Assembly: GCF_937425535.1 (NCBI RefSeq)
Contig: NZ_OW485601.1
Location: 3,827,501 to 3,891,500 of the forward strand
Length of the DNA: 64,000 nucleotides
From: Rhodovastum atsumiense
GTDB taxonomy: Bacteria; Pseudomonadota; Alphaproteobacteria; Acetobacterales; Acetobacteraceae
Reading direction: 5' to 3'
Shown here: positions 9,040 to 17,910 of the stretch, piece by piece
Numbering within the stretch: the stretch's first letter is position 1
Layout: the number at the start of each line of letters is the position of its first letter
Made by a program: the position numbers and the translations under genes
Notes under the pieces: generated by a model
The model's database searches: none
Told to the model about the DNA's origin: nothing
The model's input: the letters and a program-made list of their open reading frames with translations, nothing else

Positions 9040-10486
9040 CGAACAGCGTGCCCAGCACGATCACCGTCGCCAGCGCCAGGATCGCGCCGAGGATGCAGAC
9101 CATGACGATGTCGAGGTAGCTCTCGCGATGGGTGGAGCCGCACACCGCCAGCAGCGTCACCACCGCGCCGTTGTGCGGCAGGCTGTCGAGCGTGCCGGCG
9201 CCGATCACGGCGACGCGGTGCAGCAGCGCCGGATCGATGTGCAGTTGCGCCGCCAGGGCCATGTAGGTCGGCCCGAGCGCCTCCAGCGCGATGGTCATGC
9301 CGCCGGAAGCGGAGCCGGTCAGTGCCGCCAGCACGTTGGTGGCGAGGGCGAGCGAGACCAGCGGGCCGCCGCCGATGCCCAGCACCCATTCGCGCACCAG
9401 GGCGAAGGCCGGCAGCGCCGCCACCACGCCGCCGAAGCCGACGAGGCTGGCGACGCTGAGCGCGGGCAGCACCGAGGCATTGGCGCCGGCATCGGCGGTG
9501 TCGCGCAGCGCCGGCAGGCGCGTGCGGTTGGCCAGCACCAGCACCAGGATCGCCGCGGCCAGCGCGGTCGCCACCGACCACACCCCGCCTACCGCGGCCA
9601 GCGTGGTCGGGCCCCAGCGCGGTTCGGCCAGGAAGCCGGCGTCGAGGCGCGGCAGCACGACGAAGGACATCACCAGGTTCACCGCCACCACCACGACCAG
9701 CGGCAGCACCGCCACGAGGACGGGTGGCTTGCGCTCGCCGCGATGCCCGTGCTGCATCTCCGCCGGATCGAATTCCCGTGCCGTAGTGGCGCGCTCGCGC
9801 ACCAGCAGGTCTTCCGCCACTTCTCCTGGCAGCAGCGGCGGGGCGGCAGCACCGTTTTCGCCGGCACGGGCGGCGCGGGCGCGGGCACGTTCCAGCCACC
9901 ACAACCCGAAGCCGAACATGATCGCCGCGGCGATCAGGCCCAGGCCCGGCGCGGCGAAGGGGGTGGTGCCGAAGAACGGCATCGGGATTGCGTTCTGCAG
10001 CGCCGGCGTGCCCGGCAGCGCCGACATGGTGAAGGTGGAGGTGCCGAGCGCCACCGCGGCCGGCATCAGCCGGCGCGGGATGGCGGCGGCCTGGAACAGC
10101 GCCTGCGCCATCGGCGCCAGCACGAAGAAGGCGACGAACAGGCTGACGCCGCCATAGGTGACCAGCGCGCCGGCCACCACCACGGCCAGGATGGCGCGGC
10201 GCGGCCCGAGCTTATCCGTCATGAAGGCGGCGATCGCGGCGACCGAGCCGCTGTCGTCCATCAGCTTGCCGAACAGGGCGCCGAGCAGGAACAGCGGGAA
10301 GAACTGCGCAAGGAAGCGCGCGGCCCCGCCCATGAAGGTCTGGGTCCAGTGCGCGAGCAGAGGCTCGCCGGCGAACAGCGCGGCCAGCAGCGCCGCGGCC
10401 GGTGCCAGCAGCAGCACGCTCCAGCCGCGGAAGGACAGCCAGACGAGAAGCGCGAGTCCGAGCAGGATGCCGGCGAGACCGATCAT
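9029..10486 (-). CDS. GntP-family permease, possibly a hydroxyacid carrier
   Basis: A 485-aa secondary transporter with about 12 hydrophobic segments. The GntP/citrate-type fold is supported by TYGGVSLFVAFFVLAPMAQ, ALGTSTFTMSALPGTPALQN and a C-terminal GTLDSLPHNGAVVTLLAV; the last motif is typical of the gluconate/3-hydroxybutyrate permease branch. A hydrophilic linker (about 195-245) lies between the two halves. It begins one base after the patatin stop and overlaps mnhE. In several alpha- and betaproteobacteria such a permease and a patatin lie by 3-hydroxybutyrate dehydrogenase, which makes 3-hydroxybutyrate a reasonable but unproven substrate. Confidence 0.82.
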   Translation of the reverse strand: MIGLAGILLGLALLVWLSFRGWSVLLLAPAAALLAALFAGEPLLAHWTQTFMGGAARFLAQFFPLFLLGALFGKLMDDSGSVAAIAAFMTDKLGPRRAILAVVVAGALVTYGGVSLFVAFFVLAPMAQALFQAAAIPRRLMPAAVALGTSTFTMSALPGTPALQNAIPMPFFGTTPFAAPGLGLIAAAIMFGFGLWWLERARARAARAGENGAAAPPLLPGEVAEDLLVRERATTAREFDPAEMQHGHRGERKPPVLVAVLPLVVVVAVNLVMSFVVLPRLDAGFLAEPRWGPTTLAAVGGVWSVATALAAAILVLVLANRTRLPALRDTADAGANASVLPALSVASLVGFGGVVAALPAFALVREWVLGIGGGPLVSLALATNVLAALTGSASGGMTIALEALGPTYMALAAQLHIDPALLHRVAVIGAGTLDSLPHNGAVVTLLAVCGSTHRESYLDIVMVCILGAILALATVIVLGTLFGAF

Positions 10487-10487
10487 G

Positions 10488-11516
10488 TCAGATGCCCTGC
10501 AGCAAGGCGTCCAGATCGAGCGAGGAACGCTGGCCGATATTCGCGCCGTCCTGCGCCAGGAAGGCTTCCGCCGAGCGGCGCCCCTCGTCGCACAGCATGG
10601 TCAGGAAGCCCCATTCCGCATTCAGCTTGGAGGAGTAGCCGAGATCGACCATGCGTTCGCTGACGACGCGATGGATGCGCATGGCCGCCCATTGCGCGCC
10701 CTCGTTGCTGCCGGGGGTCGCCACCTGGCGCAGCAGCGCGATCATGCGCAGTTCCTTCAGCAGCACGCTGTTGAAGGATACTTCGTTCAGGCGATTGAGG
10801 ATGTCGCGCGCACTGCGTGGCGTGCCGGGCCGCTCCACCGGGTTGATCTGCACCAGGATCGTATCGTGCGACGTGCATTCGCGCACCAGTGGCGTGATGG
10901 TGGGGTTGCCGGCATAGCCACCGTCCCAATAGGGCTGGCCGTCGATCTCCACCGCCTGGAACATCGTCGGCAGGCAGGCGGAGGCGAGCAGAATGTCGGG
11001 GGTGAGATCGGCGTTGCGGAACACCCGTCCCTTGCCGGTCTGCACGTTGGTCGCGGTGACGAACAGCTTGATCGGCCCCTGCGCGAGGCGCGCGAAATCG
11101 ACGCTCTGCGCCAGGATGTCGCTCAGCGGGTTGGTGCCGAGGGGATTGAGGTCATAGGGCGAAACCAGCCGCGACAGCAGGTCCATGGTGATGAAGACCG
11201 GCGAATAATCCATCGTCCAGCGGCCGAGCAGAATGTCGAGCGGCCCACGCTGGAACGGGCTGAGCCGGGCCGCGTCGGACACGCGCCGCCAGAACGCCGC
11301 GAGCGCCGCGCGCGCACCCTCGGCGCCGCCTTCCGCATAGCCGGATGCCAGCACCGCGGCGTTCATGGCGCCGGCCGAGGTGCCGGAAATCCCGTCGATG
11401 CGCAGCCGGGATTCTTCAAGAAGCCGATCCAGAACGCCCCAGGTGAAGGCCCCGTGGGCACCGCCGCCCTGCAAGGCCAGGTCGATCAGCACGTGGTCCT
11501 CGCGTGGTTCGCTCAT
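10488..11516 (-). CDS. Patatin-like phospholipase/esterase
   Basis: A 342-aa lipid acyl hydrolase with a Ser-Asp dyad. Residues 17-22 (GGGAHG) form the oxyanion hole, 45-49 (GTSAG) carry the nucleophile Ser47, and D198-G-G supplies the catalytic Asp. No signal peptide is visible, so it is probably cytoplasmic or membrane-peripheral. First gene of the chain that continues through the GntP-type permease and the antiporter. A role in polyhydroxyalkanoate or membrane lipid turnover is inferred from the neighbour only. Confidence 0.9.
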   Translation of the reverse strand: MSEPREDHVLIDLALQGGGAHGAFTWGVLDRLLEESRLRIDGISGTSAGAMNAAVLASGYAEGGAEGARAALAAFWRRVSDAARLSPFQRGPLDILLGRWTMDYSPVFITMDLLSRLVSPYDLNPLGTNPLSDILAQSVDFARLAQGPIKLFVTATNVQTGKGRVFRNADLTPDILLASACLPTMFQAVEIDGQPYWDGGYAGNPTITPLVRECTSHDTILVQINPVERPGTPRSARDILNRLNEVSFNSVLLKELRMIALLRQVATPGSNEGAQWAAMRIHRVVSERMVDLGYSSKLNAEWGFLTMLCDEGRRSAEAFLAQDGANIGQRSSLDLDALLQGI

Positions 11517-11676
11517 GGCCGCACCTGAGCGGATCGTTCCCGCAGGCGCAAGCGCGCCCGGCTGAACGTTTTTGCGAGTGCAAAAAAACCGATATTGGCC
11601 GCGGCGCTTTCGCCCGCGCGGACATCCCGTGACGCGATCGGGGGTGTTTTTACACGCCGCGCAGCGATACTGGGGT

Positions 11677-11720
11677 GCAGGGGCCTTGTGGCCCCTGCCG
11701 GGTCAAGGGCGGAGCCCTTG
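11677..11720. repeat. Two adjacent GC-rich hairpins between cimA and the patatin gene
   Basis: GCAGGGGCC-TTGT-GGCCCCTGC (11677-11698) is followed by CAAGGGC-GGA-GCCCTTG (11704-11720). The second module resembles the first hairpin of the three-hairpin element found elsewhere in the window. It lies 7 bases past the cimA stop and may terminate that transcript, although there is no T-tract. Confidence 0.55.
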
Positions 11721-11727
11721 CCTTGAC

Positions 11728-13413
11728 TTACGCGTCCACCCCTTCCGGTCGCGCGCGGAACAGCCGGTAGGTGATCGCGTCGTGCAGGGCGCTGAAGGAC
11801 GCGTCGATGACGTTGCCGGAGACACCGACGGTTGACCACCGGCCGAGGTCCGTGGCGTGCAGGTCATGGCTGTCGATCATCACCCGCGTCACCGCCCGGG
11901 TACCGTCGCGCGGCGTCAGGATACGCACGCGGTAATCCACCAGCGCCATGCCCGCCAGCACCGGGAACAGTGGCAGGAGTACCTTGCGCAACGCCGAATC
12001 CAGCGCGTGGATCGGGCCGTTGCCCTCGGCCACCGTCATCTGCCGCTGGTCCTGCACATCGATCTTCACGGTCGCTTCCGACATGGTGATCAACTCGCCA
12101 CGGGCGTTCCAGCGGCGCTCATCGATGGCGCGGAAGGATGCAACGCGGAAGTATTCCGGCACTTCGCCCAGGATGCGCCGTGCCAGCAGTTCGAAGCTGG
12201 CTTCGGCGCCGTCATAGGTGAAGCCCTCGAATTCGCGTCGCTTCACCGTTTCCACCAGCAATGGCACGCGCCGGTCGTCGGGATCGACCGTGATGCCGAT
12301 CTCGGCAAGGCGGGAGAGCAGGTTGGCGCGGCCGGCCTGTTCGGAGACGATGATGTGGCGGCGGTTGCCGACGCGTTCGGGCGAGATATGCTCGTAGGTG
12401 GTGCTGTCGCGCGCCATGGCGGCGGCGTGCAGCCCGCCCTTGTGGGCGAAGGCGTTTTCCCCGACATAGGCGGCGTGCCGGTTGGGGGCGCGGTTGAGCC
12501 GCTCGTCCAGCATGTGGCTGATTTCGGTCAGGCGGCGCAACCCGTCTTCGTTGATGCCGGTTTCATAGCCGAGCTTGAGCATCAACGTCGGGATCAGCGC
12601 GGTGAGGTTGGCATTGCCGCAGCGTTCGCCCAGGCCATTGATCGTGCCCTGGATCATCCGCGCGCCGGCGCCGACCGCGGCGAGGCTGCCCGCCACCGCT
12701 GTTTCGGTATCGTTATGTGTGTGGATGCCCAGGCGCGCTGCCGGCAGCGCCGCGGCTACTGCGCCGACGATGGTGGAGATCTGCTCGGGCAGGGTGCCGC
12801 CGTTGGTGTCGCACAGCACCAGCCAGGCCGCGCCCGCGCCGTGCGCCCGCTGCAGGCAGGAGAGCGCGTATTCGGGGTTACGCCGATAACCGTCGAAGAA
12901 ATGCTCGGCATCGAACAGGACCTCGAGGCCGCGCGCGACCGCCTCGGCCACGGTGTCGCCGATCAGGTCGAGATTCTCCGCCGGGGTGACGCCCAGCGCC
13001 AGTTCGGCGGCCCGGTCGGAGGACTTGCCCACCAGGCAGACCGAGGTCGTGCCGCCGCGCAGCACCGCGTTCAGGCCGGGATCGTTGGCGGCGCTGTGGC
13101 CGTGGCGGCGGGTCATGCCGAAGGCGGTGAGCACGGCGTGGCGCAGCTTCGGCGGGTGGGCGAAGAACGCGTCGTCGGTCTGGTTGGCGCCCGGCCAGCC
13201 GCCTTCGATGTAATCGATCCCAAGCCGGTCGAGTTCGGTGGCGATCGCCTGCTTGTCGACGACGGAGAAATCCACCCCCTGCGTCTGGGCACCGTCGCGC
13301 AGGGTGGTGTCATACAGCACGATGCGGCGATCCGGAACCGCCTGGACGGGCCGATGGGGTGCGACCGTGGTCGCGTCGGAAGCGGGCGGTATCGATGGCG
13401 TCAGTATCGTCAT
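11728..13413 (-). CDS. cimA: (R)-citramalate synthase
   Basis: Condenses acetyl-CoA with pyruvate to citramalate, the first step of a threonine-independent route to 2-oxobutyrate and isoleucine. The N-terminal TIM barrel (about 30-300) shows LYDTTLRDGAQTQG (metal-binding and substrate Asp/Arg), IEGGWPGANQTD, the metal site HTHNDTETAVA and GERCGNANL. A LeuA-type allosteric dimer domain occupies about 430-550. The 561 aa length and the IEGGWPGAN signature fit the long CimA subfamily rather than isopropylmalate or homocitrate synthase. Monocistronic by spacing: 211 bases precede the next gene and 566 bases lie upstream. Confidence 0.93.
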   Translation of the reverse strand: MTILTPSIPPASDATTVAPHRPVQAVPDRRIVLYDTTLRDGAQTQGVDFSVVDKQAIATELDRLGIDYIEGGWPGANQTDDAFFAHPPKLRHAVLTAFGMTRRHGHSAANDPGLNAVLRGGTTSVCLVGKSSDRAAELALGVTPAENLDLIGDTVAEAVARGLEVLFDAEHFFDGYRRNPEYALSCLQRAHGAGAAWLVLCDTNGGTLPEQISTIVGAVAAALPAARLGIHTHNDTETAVAGSLAAVGAGARMIQGTINGLGERCGNANLTALIPTLMLKLGYETGINEDGLRRLTEISHMLDERLNRAPNRHAAYVGENAFAHKGGLHAAAMARDSTTYEHISPERVGNRRHIIVSEQAGRANLLSRLAEIGITVDPDDRRVPLLVETVKRREFEGFTYDGAEASFELLARRILGEVPEYFRVASFRAIDERRWNARGELITMSEATVKIDVQDQRQMTVAEGNGPIHALDSALRKVLLPLFPVLAGMALVDYRVRILTPRDGTRAVTRVMIDSHDLHATDLGRWSTVGVSGNVIDASFSALHDAITYRLFRARPEGVDA

Positions 13414-13979
13414 GGGTCAACCACATATCCCTTGCTGCGCCTGTGGGGTGAACCTAGCCGCGCCGGGGGGAACGAACCATATCGAATGAAAGCCTTGAGA
13501 CTGCGGTACGGTCTGGTCTGCCTTGTCCGCGCTGTGGCCAGGGACGGCAGGCCGGAGGGGGGATAATGCACCCAGGGTTGCCTTGTTGTCGACAAGGCGT
13601 CGGTTCGCGCGAGATCGGCCTGCTTCCCCGGCAGGGTGGCCGTCCGCCGGGTCGGTTCGATTTCAAATCGAAATGCGGGCAGGAATTGTGTTGGTCGGGC
13701 GCTACGAACGCGCGGATTCATGACGGGCGGACGCCCACGCCATTGTGCATCCGCGCCGTGCAGACGGATGCAGCATAGCTGGTTGACCTGCGAGACGATG
13801 CGGCGCCAGAGTGCGCCGCGATGGCGGAACTGACCGCAACGATACGCCTTCATTTCTCGTGGTTTCCACTCGCTCCTGTGCCCTCATGTGCGGTCCACGG
13901 GGGCGACCTCCACCGAACCGGTCGAACGCCAGCGTCTGTTCGCGGCACTCCATGGCGTAGCCAGGATCCGGAGAAAGAA
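13414..13979. promoter_or_regulatory. Divergent noncoding region with a perfect 17-base palindrome
   Basis: No convincing gene is seen here. Readings of up to about 147 codons exist but are Arg/Pro-rich and lack family features. The region must hold the promoters of cimA (leftward) and of the small lipoprotein gene (rightward). It contains TTCGATTT-C-AAATCGAA at 13656-13672, a perfect two-fold symmetric site, and CCTTGT-N5-ACAAGG at 13581-13597. Confidence 0.5.
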
Positions 13980-14243
13980 ATGCACAGATTCGCACTTGCT
14001 GCGCTTTTGCTGCTGGCTGGTTGCGCTGATCTTTCCCCCACCCAGCAGCGTGCGTTGACCGGCACCGCCGGTGGCGCCGCTGCCGGTGCGGCGATCGGGG
14101 CGATCGCCGGCAATGCCGGGATGGGGGCGGCCATCGGCGCCGGGACCGGCCTGGCCGGCGGCCTCGTGTGGGATGCACATCAGCGCGCCCAGCAATCGGC
14201 CTTTGACGCCGGCTACCAGACCGGGCGCAGCGGCGCGCAGTAG
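13980..14243 (+). CDS. Small glycine-zipper lipoprotein
   Basis: An 87-aa outer-envelope lipoprotein. The N-terminus MHRFALAALLLLAGC has a clear lipobox with Cys15. It is followed by a Gly/Ala-rich pair of helices with GxxxG spacing (GTAGGAAAGAAIGAIAGN, then GAAIGAGTGLAGG), as in glycine-zipper (OmpA-like/YMGG) surface lipoproteins, and a short polar tail. The start has a good ribosome site (GGAGAAAGAA) directly upstream. A GC-rich hairpin follows the stop. Specific function unknown; such proteins are often envelope-stress related. Confidence 0.85.
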   Translation: MHRFALAALLLLAGCADLSPTQQRALTGTAGGAAAGAAIGAIAGNAGMGAAIGAGTGLAGGLVWDAHQRAQQSAFDAGYQTGRSGAQ

Positions 14244-14283
14244 GGCGCGTCCAACCAACCGAGGCGGCAACAGGGGTTTGCAC

Positions 14284-14306
14284 GGCGCGGCCATCCGGGC
14301 CGCGCC
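14284..14306 (+). terminator. Hairpin after the glycine-zipper lipoprotein gene
   Basis: Nine-base-pair stem GGCGCGGCC/GGCCGCGCC with a five-base loop, 40 bases past the stop codon. It has no T-tract, so it may act as a weak terminator or as an mRNA 3' stabiliser. Confidence 0.45.
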
Positions 14307-14327
14307 CGGGGATGGGATGCTACGGGG

Positions 14328-14870
14328 ATGAATGACGTGCGACATATCGGTGACGGCGCGGCCGGCCACCCCACGCTGTCGGGCCGGCTGGTGCAGGAAT
14401 GGCCATACATCGCGATGGTGGCGCTGGGCCTGTTCGGCGTCATCTTCCGCCTGTCGCTGGTCTATTGGGTGATCCTGACCCCGGTGTTCGGGGTGATCTG
14501 CACCGTCGCCGGATGGGGGCGCCTCGAAACCGGGGAGCAGCGGCGGCAGATGCTCGTCACCCAGGCGCTGAACTGGGTGGCCTTCCTGCTCGCCATCACC
14601 CTGTTCTTCAGCTACGGCATGCAGGCGCTGCTGAACCCGATTGCGATCCCGCTGGTGATGCTGACCTTCCTGGCACTGGGCACCTTCGTGGCCGGGCTGG
14701 AACTGCGGATCTGGCGGATCTGCGCCGTCGGCGGCGTGCTGTTCTTCGCCGTTCCGGTCTTCGGCTGGCTGAAGCAATCGGCCCCGCTGCTGGTGCTGGC
14801 CACGCTGCTGGTGGTGCTCGCCGGCGGACTCACCTGGTTCATCGGGCAACGCCGCGAAGCCAGGCCCTGA
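14328..14870 (+). CDS. Multi-spanning inner-membrane protein, paralogue of 19620-20198
   Basis: A 180-aa protein with about five hydrophobic helices and no recognised domain. It shares layout and key strings with the protein encoded at 19620-20198: a WPYI/LPFI start of helix 1, VYWVILTPVFGVICTVAGW against WYWIVLAPVFGLVCIVAGW, QALNWVAFLLAI against QALNWTAFLIAM, and LALGTFVAGL in both. These conserved stretches suggest a small family of membrane proteins. Start chosen at ATG 14328, before the first helix. Function unknown. Confidence 0.8.
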   Translation: MNDVRHIGDGAAGHPTLSGRLVQEWPYIAMVALGLFGVIFRLSLVYWVILTPVFGVICTVAGWGRLETGEQRRQMLVTQALNWVAFLLAITLFFSYGMQALLNPIAIPLVMLTFLALGTFVAGLELRIWRICAVGGVLFFAVPVFGWLKQSAPLLVLATLLVVLAGGLTWFIGQRREARP

Positions 14871-14897
14871 CACCGGGCGGGCCGGATCACCGCCTGC

Positions 14898-15503
14898 TCA
14901 ACGTCGCGGCGCATAGGCACGCAGGAAGGCGGCGGTCGCGGAGGCGATCGCCGTGTCATCCGGGGCCGTAGGCACCCCCAGCAGGGCCGGCCAGTAGCAG
15001 CCTTCCTTGATCGCGCCGAGGAACTCACAGGCCGCACGCGCGGGATCGGCGATTGCCAGCCGGCCGCGCGCCGCCTGGGCCGCCAGATAGCCCTGCAGCA
15101 ATGCCTGCGCCCGGCCCTTGCCGCCGGCGAAGAAGTCCTGCGCCAGTTCCGGGAAGCGGTGATGCTCGGCGATCACCAGCCGTAGCAGCGCCTGCAGATC
15201 GGGCTGGCGCAGATGCGCGAGCACATGCGCGGCGAAGGCGGGCAGCGCCCGCGCGGGCGGGGCGGCATCGGTCAGCATGCCGGCATCTGGGGCAAGCAGC
15301 GAGGCATAAAGCCGCGCGACCACCGCCTGGAACAGATCGCGCTTGGCGGGGAAGTGGTTGTAGATCGTGCGCTTGGACACCTGCGCCCGGGCGGCGATGT
15401 CGTCCATCGCCGCAGCGGCATAGCCCTCGGCCAGAAAGGTGCAGGTGGCGGCGGCGATAATCGCCTCCCGCTTGGCGTCGCTGCGTGCGGCCTGTCTTGA
15501 CAC
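14898..15503 (-). CDS. TetR-family transcriptional repressor
   Basis: A 201-aa regulator. Residues about 10-55 form the N-terminal HTH (REAIIAAATCTFLAEGYAAAAMDDIAARAQVSKRTIYNHFPAKRDLF read in pieces), with the TetR recognition helix sequence SKRTIYNHFPAK. The remainder is a helical ligand/dimer domain. No ATG fits; GTG at 15503 gives VSRQAARSDAKRE just ahead of the HTH and is preferred. It is divergent from the aldo/keto reductase gene, with a perfect palindrome between them, so it probably represses that gene and itself. Inducer unknown. Confidence 0.9.
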   Translation of the reverse strand: MSRQAARSDAKREAIIAAATCTFLAEGYAAAAMDDIAARAQVSKRTIYNHFPAKRDLFQAVVARLYASLLAPDAGMLTDAAPPARALPAFAAHVLAHLRQPDLQALLRLVIAEHHRFPELAQDFFAGGKGRAQALLQGYLAAQAARGRLAIADPARAACEFLGAIKEGCYWPALLGVPTAPDDTAIASATAAFLRAYAPRR

Positions 15504-15521
15504 GGCGCCCCACAAAAGTAA

Positions 15522-15536
15522 ACTACACGGTGTAGT
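15522..15536. promoter_or_regulatory. TetR operator candidate
   Basis: ACTACAC-G-GTGTAGT is a perfect 15-base inverted repeat. It lies 19 bases before the TetR start and 49 bases before the reductase ATG, which is the usual place for an operator shared by a divergent TetR gene and its target. Confidence 0.75.
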
Positions 15537-15584
15537 ATCCAAACCGGACGCATCATAACCGCCTCGATCGAGGAGAGAAAGACG

Positions 15585-16571
15585 ATGCAGACGCGGGCGC
15601 TTGGACAAAGTGGCCTGGCCGTTTCGGCGATCGGGCTTGGCTGCATGGGCATGAGCGAGTTCTACGGCCCGAGTGACGATGCGCAGTCGCTGGCGACGCT
15701 GGAGCATGCCCTGGCGATCGGCATCACCCATTTCGACACCGCCGACATGTACGGCACGGGCCACAATGAACGGCTGCTCGGCGGCTTCCTCAAGGGGCGG
15801 CGTGATCGCGTGGTGCTGGCCAGCAAGTTCGGCATCGTGCGCCTGCCGGGCGAACACACGCGTCGCATCGACACCAGCCCGGCCTATGTCCGCACTGCCT
15901 GCGAGGCGAGCCTGCAACGCCTCGGCGTCGAGACCATCGATCTTTACTACGCGCATCGCCTCAACCCGGAAATCCCGGTCGAGGAAACAGTCGGCGCCAT
16001 GGCCGATCTGGTGCGCGCGGGCAAGGTGCGGGCGCTGGGGCTGTCGGAAGTGTCGGCGGCGACGCTGCGCCGCGCCCATGCCGTGCATCCCATCGCCGCG
16101 GTGCAGACCGAGTATTCGCTGTGGAGCCGCGATCCGGAATCCGGCGTGCTGCCCGCCTGCCGTGAGCTGGGCGTCGCCTTCGTCGCCTATGCGCCGCTCG
16201 GGCGCGGCATGCTGACGGGGCATTTCGGCAAGGACACCGAACTCGCTGAAAGCGACATCCGCCGCCTCTCGCCGCGCTTCCAGGGCGAAAACCTCGAAGC
16301 CAATCTGCGGCTGGTGGGCGCGGTCACCGCCCTGGCCGCGGAACTCGGCCATACCCCGGCGCAGGTGGCACTGGCCTGGTTGCTGGCGCAGGGGCCCGAC
16401 ATCCTGCCGATCCCCGGCACCCGCCGCATTCCCCGGCTGAAGGAGAACGCCGCCGCCGCGGCGCTGATGCTGTCAACGGAACAGCTCGCGCGGCTGGATG
16501 CGGCGCTGCCGCCCGGCGCCGCCGCCGGGGAGCGCTATCCCGCCGACCGCATGAAGGGACTGAACGCATGA
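15585..16571 (+). CDS. Aldo/keto reductase, TetR-controlled
   Basis: A 328-aa NADPH-dependent oxidoreductase of the (beta/alpha)8 AKR fold. Visible features: [12 protein letters not shown] at the N-terminus, catalytic Asp and Tyr in [14 protein letters not shown], Lys in LASKFGI, His in YYAHRLNP, and the cofactor region [15 protein letters not shown] near the C-terminus. The sequence resembles the AKR13-type enzymes of YakC/pyridoxal reductase-like type. A ribosome site (GAGGAGAGAAA) precedes ATG. Its stop overlaps the start of the NIPSNAP gene (ATGA). Physiological substrate unknown. Confidence 0.92.
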   Translation: MQTRALGQSGLAVSAIGLGCMGMSEFYGPSDDAQSLATLEHALAIGITHFDTADMYGTGHNERLLGGFLKGRRDRVVLASKFGIVRLPGEHTRRIDTSPAYVRTACEASLQRLGVETIDLYYAHRLNPEIPVEETVGAMADLVRAGKVRALGLSEVSAATLRRAHAVHPIAAVQTEYSLWSRDPESGVLPACRELGVAFVAYAPLGRGMLTGHFGKDTELAESDIRRLSPRFQGENLEANLRLVGAVTALAAELGHTPAQVALAWLLAQGPDILPIPGTRRIPRLKENAAAAALMLSTEQLARLDAALPPGAAAGERYPADRMKGLNA

Positions 16572-16882
16572 TCTACGAGTTGCGGACCTACCAGATCCAG
16601 GTCGGCAAGGTTGGCGAGTACGTCGCGCATTTCCAGAACGTGGGGCTGCCGATCATCTCGCGCTATGCGGAGCTGGTCGGCTACTGGACGGCCGATCCGG
16701 GGCCGCTCAACCACGTCTTCCATCTCTGGCGCTATGCCAGCCTGGACCAGCGCGCCGAACGCCGCGCCCGGCTCTATCAGGATGCCGAGTGGCAGAGCCG
16801 GTTCCTGCCCGTCGCGCTGCCGCTGATCGTGCGACAGGAAAGCGCCATCCTCAATCCGACAGCGTTCTCGCCGCTCGCCTGA
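16568..16882 (+). CDS. NIPSNAP-family protein
   Basis: A 104-aa single-domain protein with the dimeric alpha/beta-barrel (ferredoxin-like) fold of the NIPSNAP family. Recognised by [19 protein letters not shown] at the start, [21 protein letters not shown] in the middle and the [15 protein letters not shown] region. It overlaps the aldo/keto reductase gene by four bases and is therefore probably under the same TetR control. Members often sit beside redox enzymes of small-molecule catabolism; no catalytic activity can be assigned. Confidence 0.9.
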   Translation: MIYELRTYQIQVGKVGEYVAHFQNVGLPIISRYAELVGYWTADPGPLNHVFHLWRYASLDQRAERRARLYQDAEWQSRFLPVALPLIVRQESAILNPTAFSPLA

Positions 16883-16949
16883 TACCGTCCGGCGGGAGCG
16901 GGCCTGGGCGGGGCCGACGCCTCGCCCGGGTCCCTTGTCCCTGTGCGCG

Positions 16950-17465
16950 TCAGGCCGCCTGTTCGGCCCCGCCCGGCACATGCGGCTCGATGGCCGCCTT
17001 CAGCGCCGCTTCCTTCGTATGGTCGAAGGAGGTCCTGATGACCTTGCCGCCGACGCCCTTCAGGTCTTCCAGCACCTTGTCGGTGGTCATCTTGCGGATC
17101 AGCAGGAACAGGCCGGCGGTGCCCGGCTTGAGCGCTTCCCGGGCTTCTTCCTTCATCTGGTCGTCGTTGATGCCGACATCGGTCAGCGCGCCGCCGATCG
17201 CCCCGGAGGCCGCGCCGACGGCGGCGCCGACGACGGGCATCAGGAAGATCCACCCGATCAGCATGCCCCACAGCGCCCCGGTCGCAGCCCCCGGACCCAC
17301 CGTGTGGATCAGTTGGTTGAGGTGGACGCGTCCCTTCTCGTCACGCGTGGCGATGACCGCGTCGCCGAGGTCAATCAGGTAGTCCTGGCTCATTTCCAGG
17401 ATCTTGCTCCGAACCTCTTCCGCCTTCGCCTCGGTCTCGAAGGCGATGAACACGAGATCGCTCAT
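16950..17465 (-). CDS. DUF1269 membrane protein
   Basis: A 171-aa protein with an N-terminal soluble ferredoxin-like part (MSDLVFIAFETEAKAEEVRSK, then DYLIDLGDAVIATRDEKGRVHLNQ), a central Gly/Ala-rich membrane hairpin (GAATGALWGMLIGWIFLMPVVG, continuing GAAVGAASGAIGG) and a C-terminal soluble helix/strand part ending EPHVPGGAEQAA. This order is the signature of DUF1269, an envelope family of unknown function often linked to stress. ATG chosen at the start of the soluble domain; longer readings upstream are not protein-like. Faces the NIPSNAP gene tail to tail. Confidence 0.88.
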   Translation of the reverse strand: MSDLVFIAFETEAKAEEVRSKILEMSQDYLIDLGDAVIATRDEKGRVHLNQLIHTVGPGAATGALWGMLIGWIFLMPVVGAAVGAASGAIGGALTDVGINDDQMKEEAREALKPGTAGLFLLIRKMTTDKVLEDLKGVGGKVIRTSFDHTKEAALKAAIEPHVPGGAEQAA

Positions 17466-17910
17466 GGGATTCCTCTCGGTGATGGAGGTCCGACGCAGCC
17501 CGCAGGTCCGGCAAGAACCATGCGCATCTGGTTGTCCCGGAACCGGTCGCGTCGAGGTGGCGGCGGAGCGGTGGCCGGAAGCGGCGTCGCCGCAGCGCGC
17601 GCGGCATGAATGGCATCGCGGCGGGCGCCTTGGCAAGCATCCGCAAGCGCCCGGCGTGATCACAACGATGGCGCTGGCATCAGGCCCGTTGCGAATCCCG
17701 GATGCCACGAAGGTCACCCTGGCGTGGGCCGGCACTGTCGGTGCAGGTGAAATGAAAAGCGAAAGAAAAATGAAGAATACAGGCTCCATTTGCGAGGGGC
17801 ATGTCCCCCGGTGATTGAAAGGTTGCGCGCAAGGATGATTTCGATTGACCGGGCGGCCGTGGGGGGCGCCAATAAGAATCGCGCCGGGAGAGGCGACATT
17901 AGGGCAATGC
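17466..17910. promoter_or_regulatory. Divergent noncoding region
   Basis: The 445 bases between the DUF1269 gene (leftward) and the winged-helix gene (rightward) hold no convincing coding sequence. A less GC-rich stretch at about 17750-17790 is the likeliest place for promoters. No strong symmetric site was seen. Confidence 0.45.

Noticed and set aside
13410-13853. 147-codon minus-strand reading upstream of cimA
   Set aside because: Arg/Pro/Ser-rich, no ribosome site, no recognisable features; overlaps the palindromic regulatory region.
16883-16949. GC-rich imperfect hairpin between the NIPSNAP and DUF1269 genes as a terminator
   Set aside because: Stem is interrupted and there is no T-tract; possible but too weak to list as a feature.
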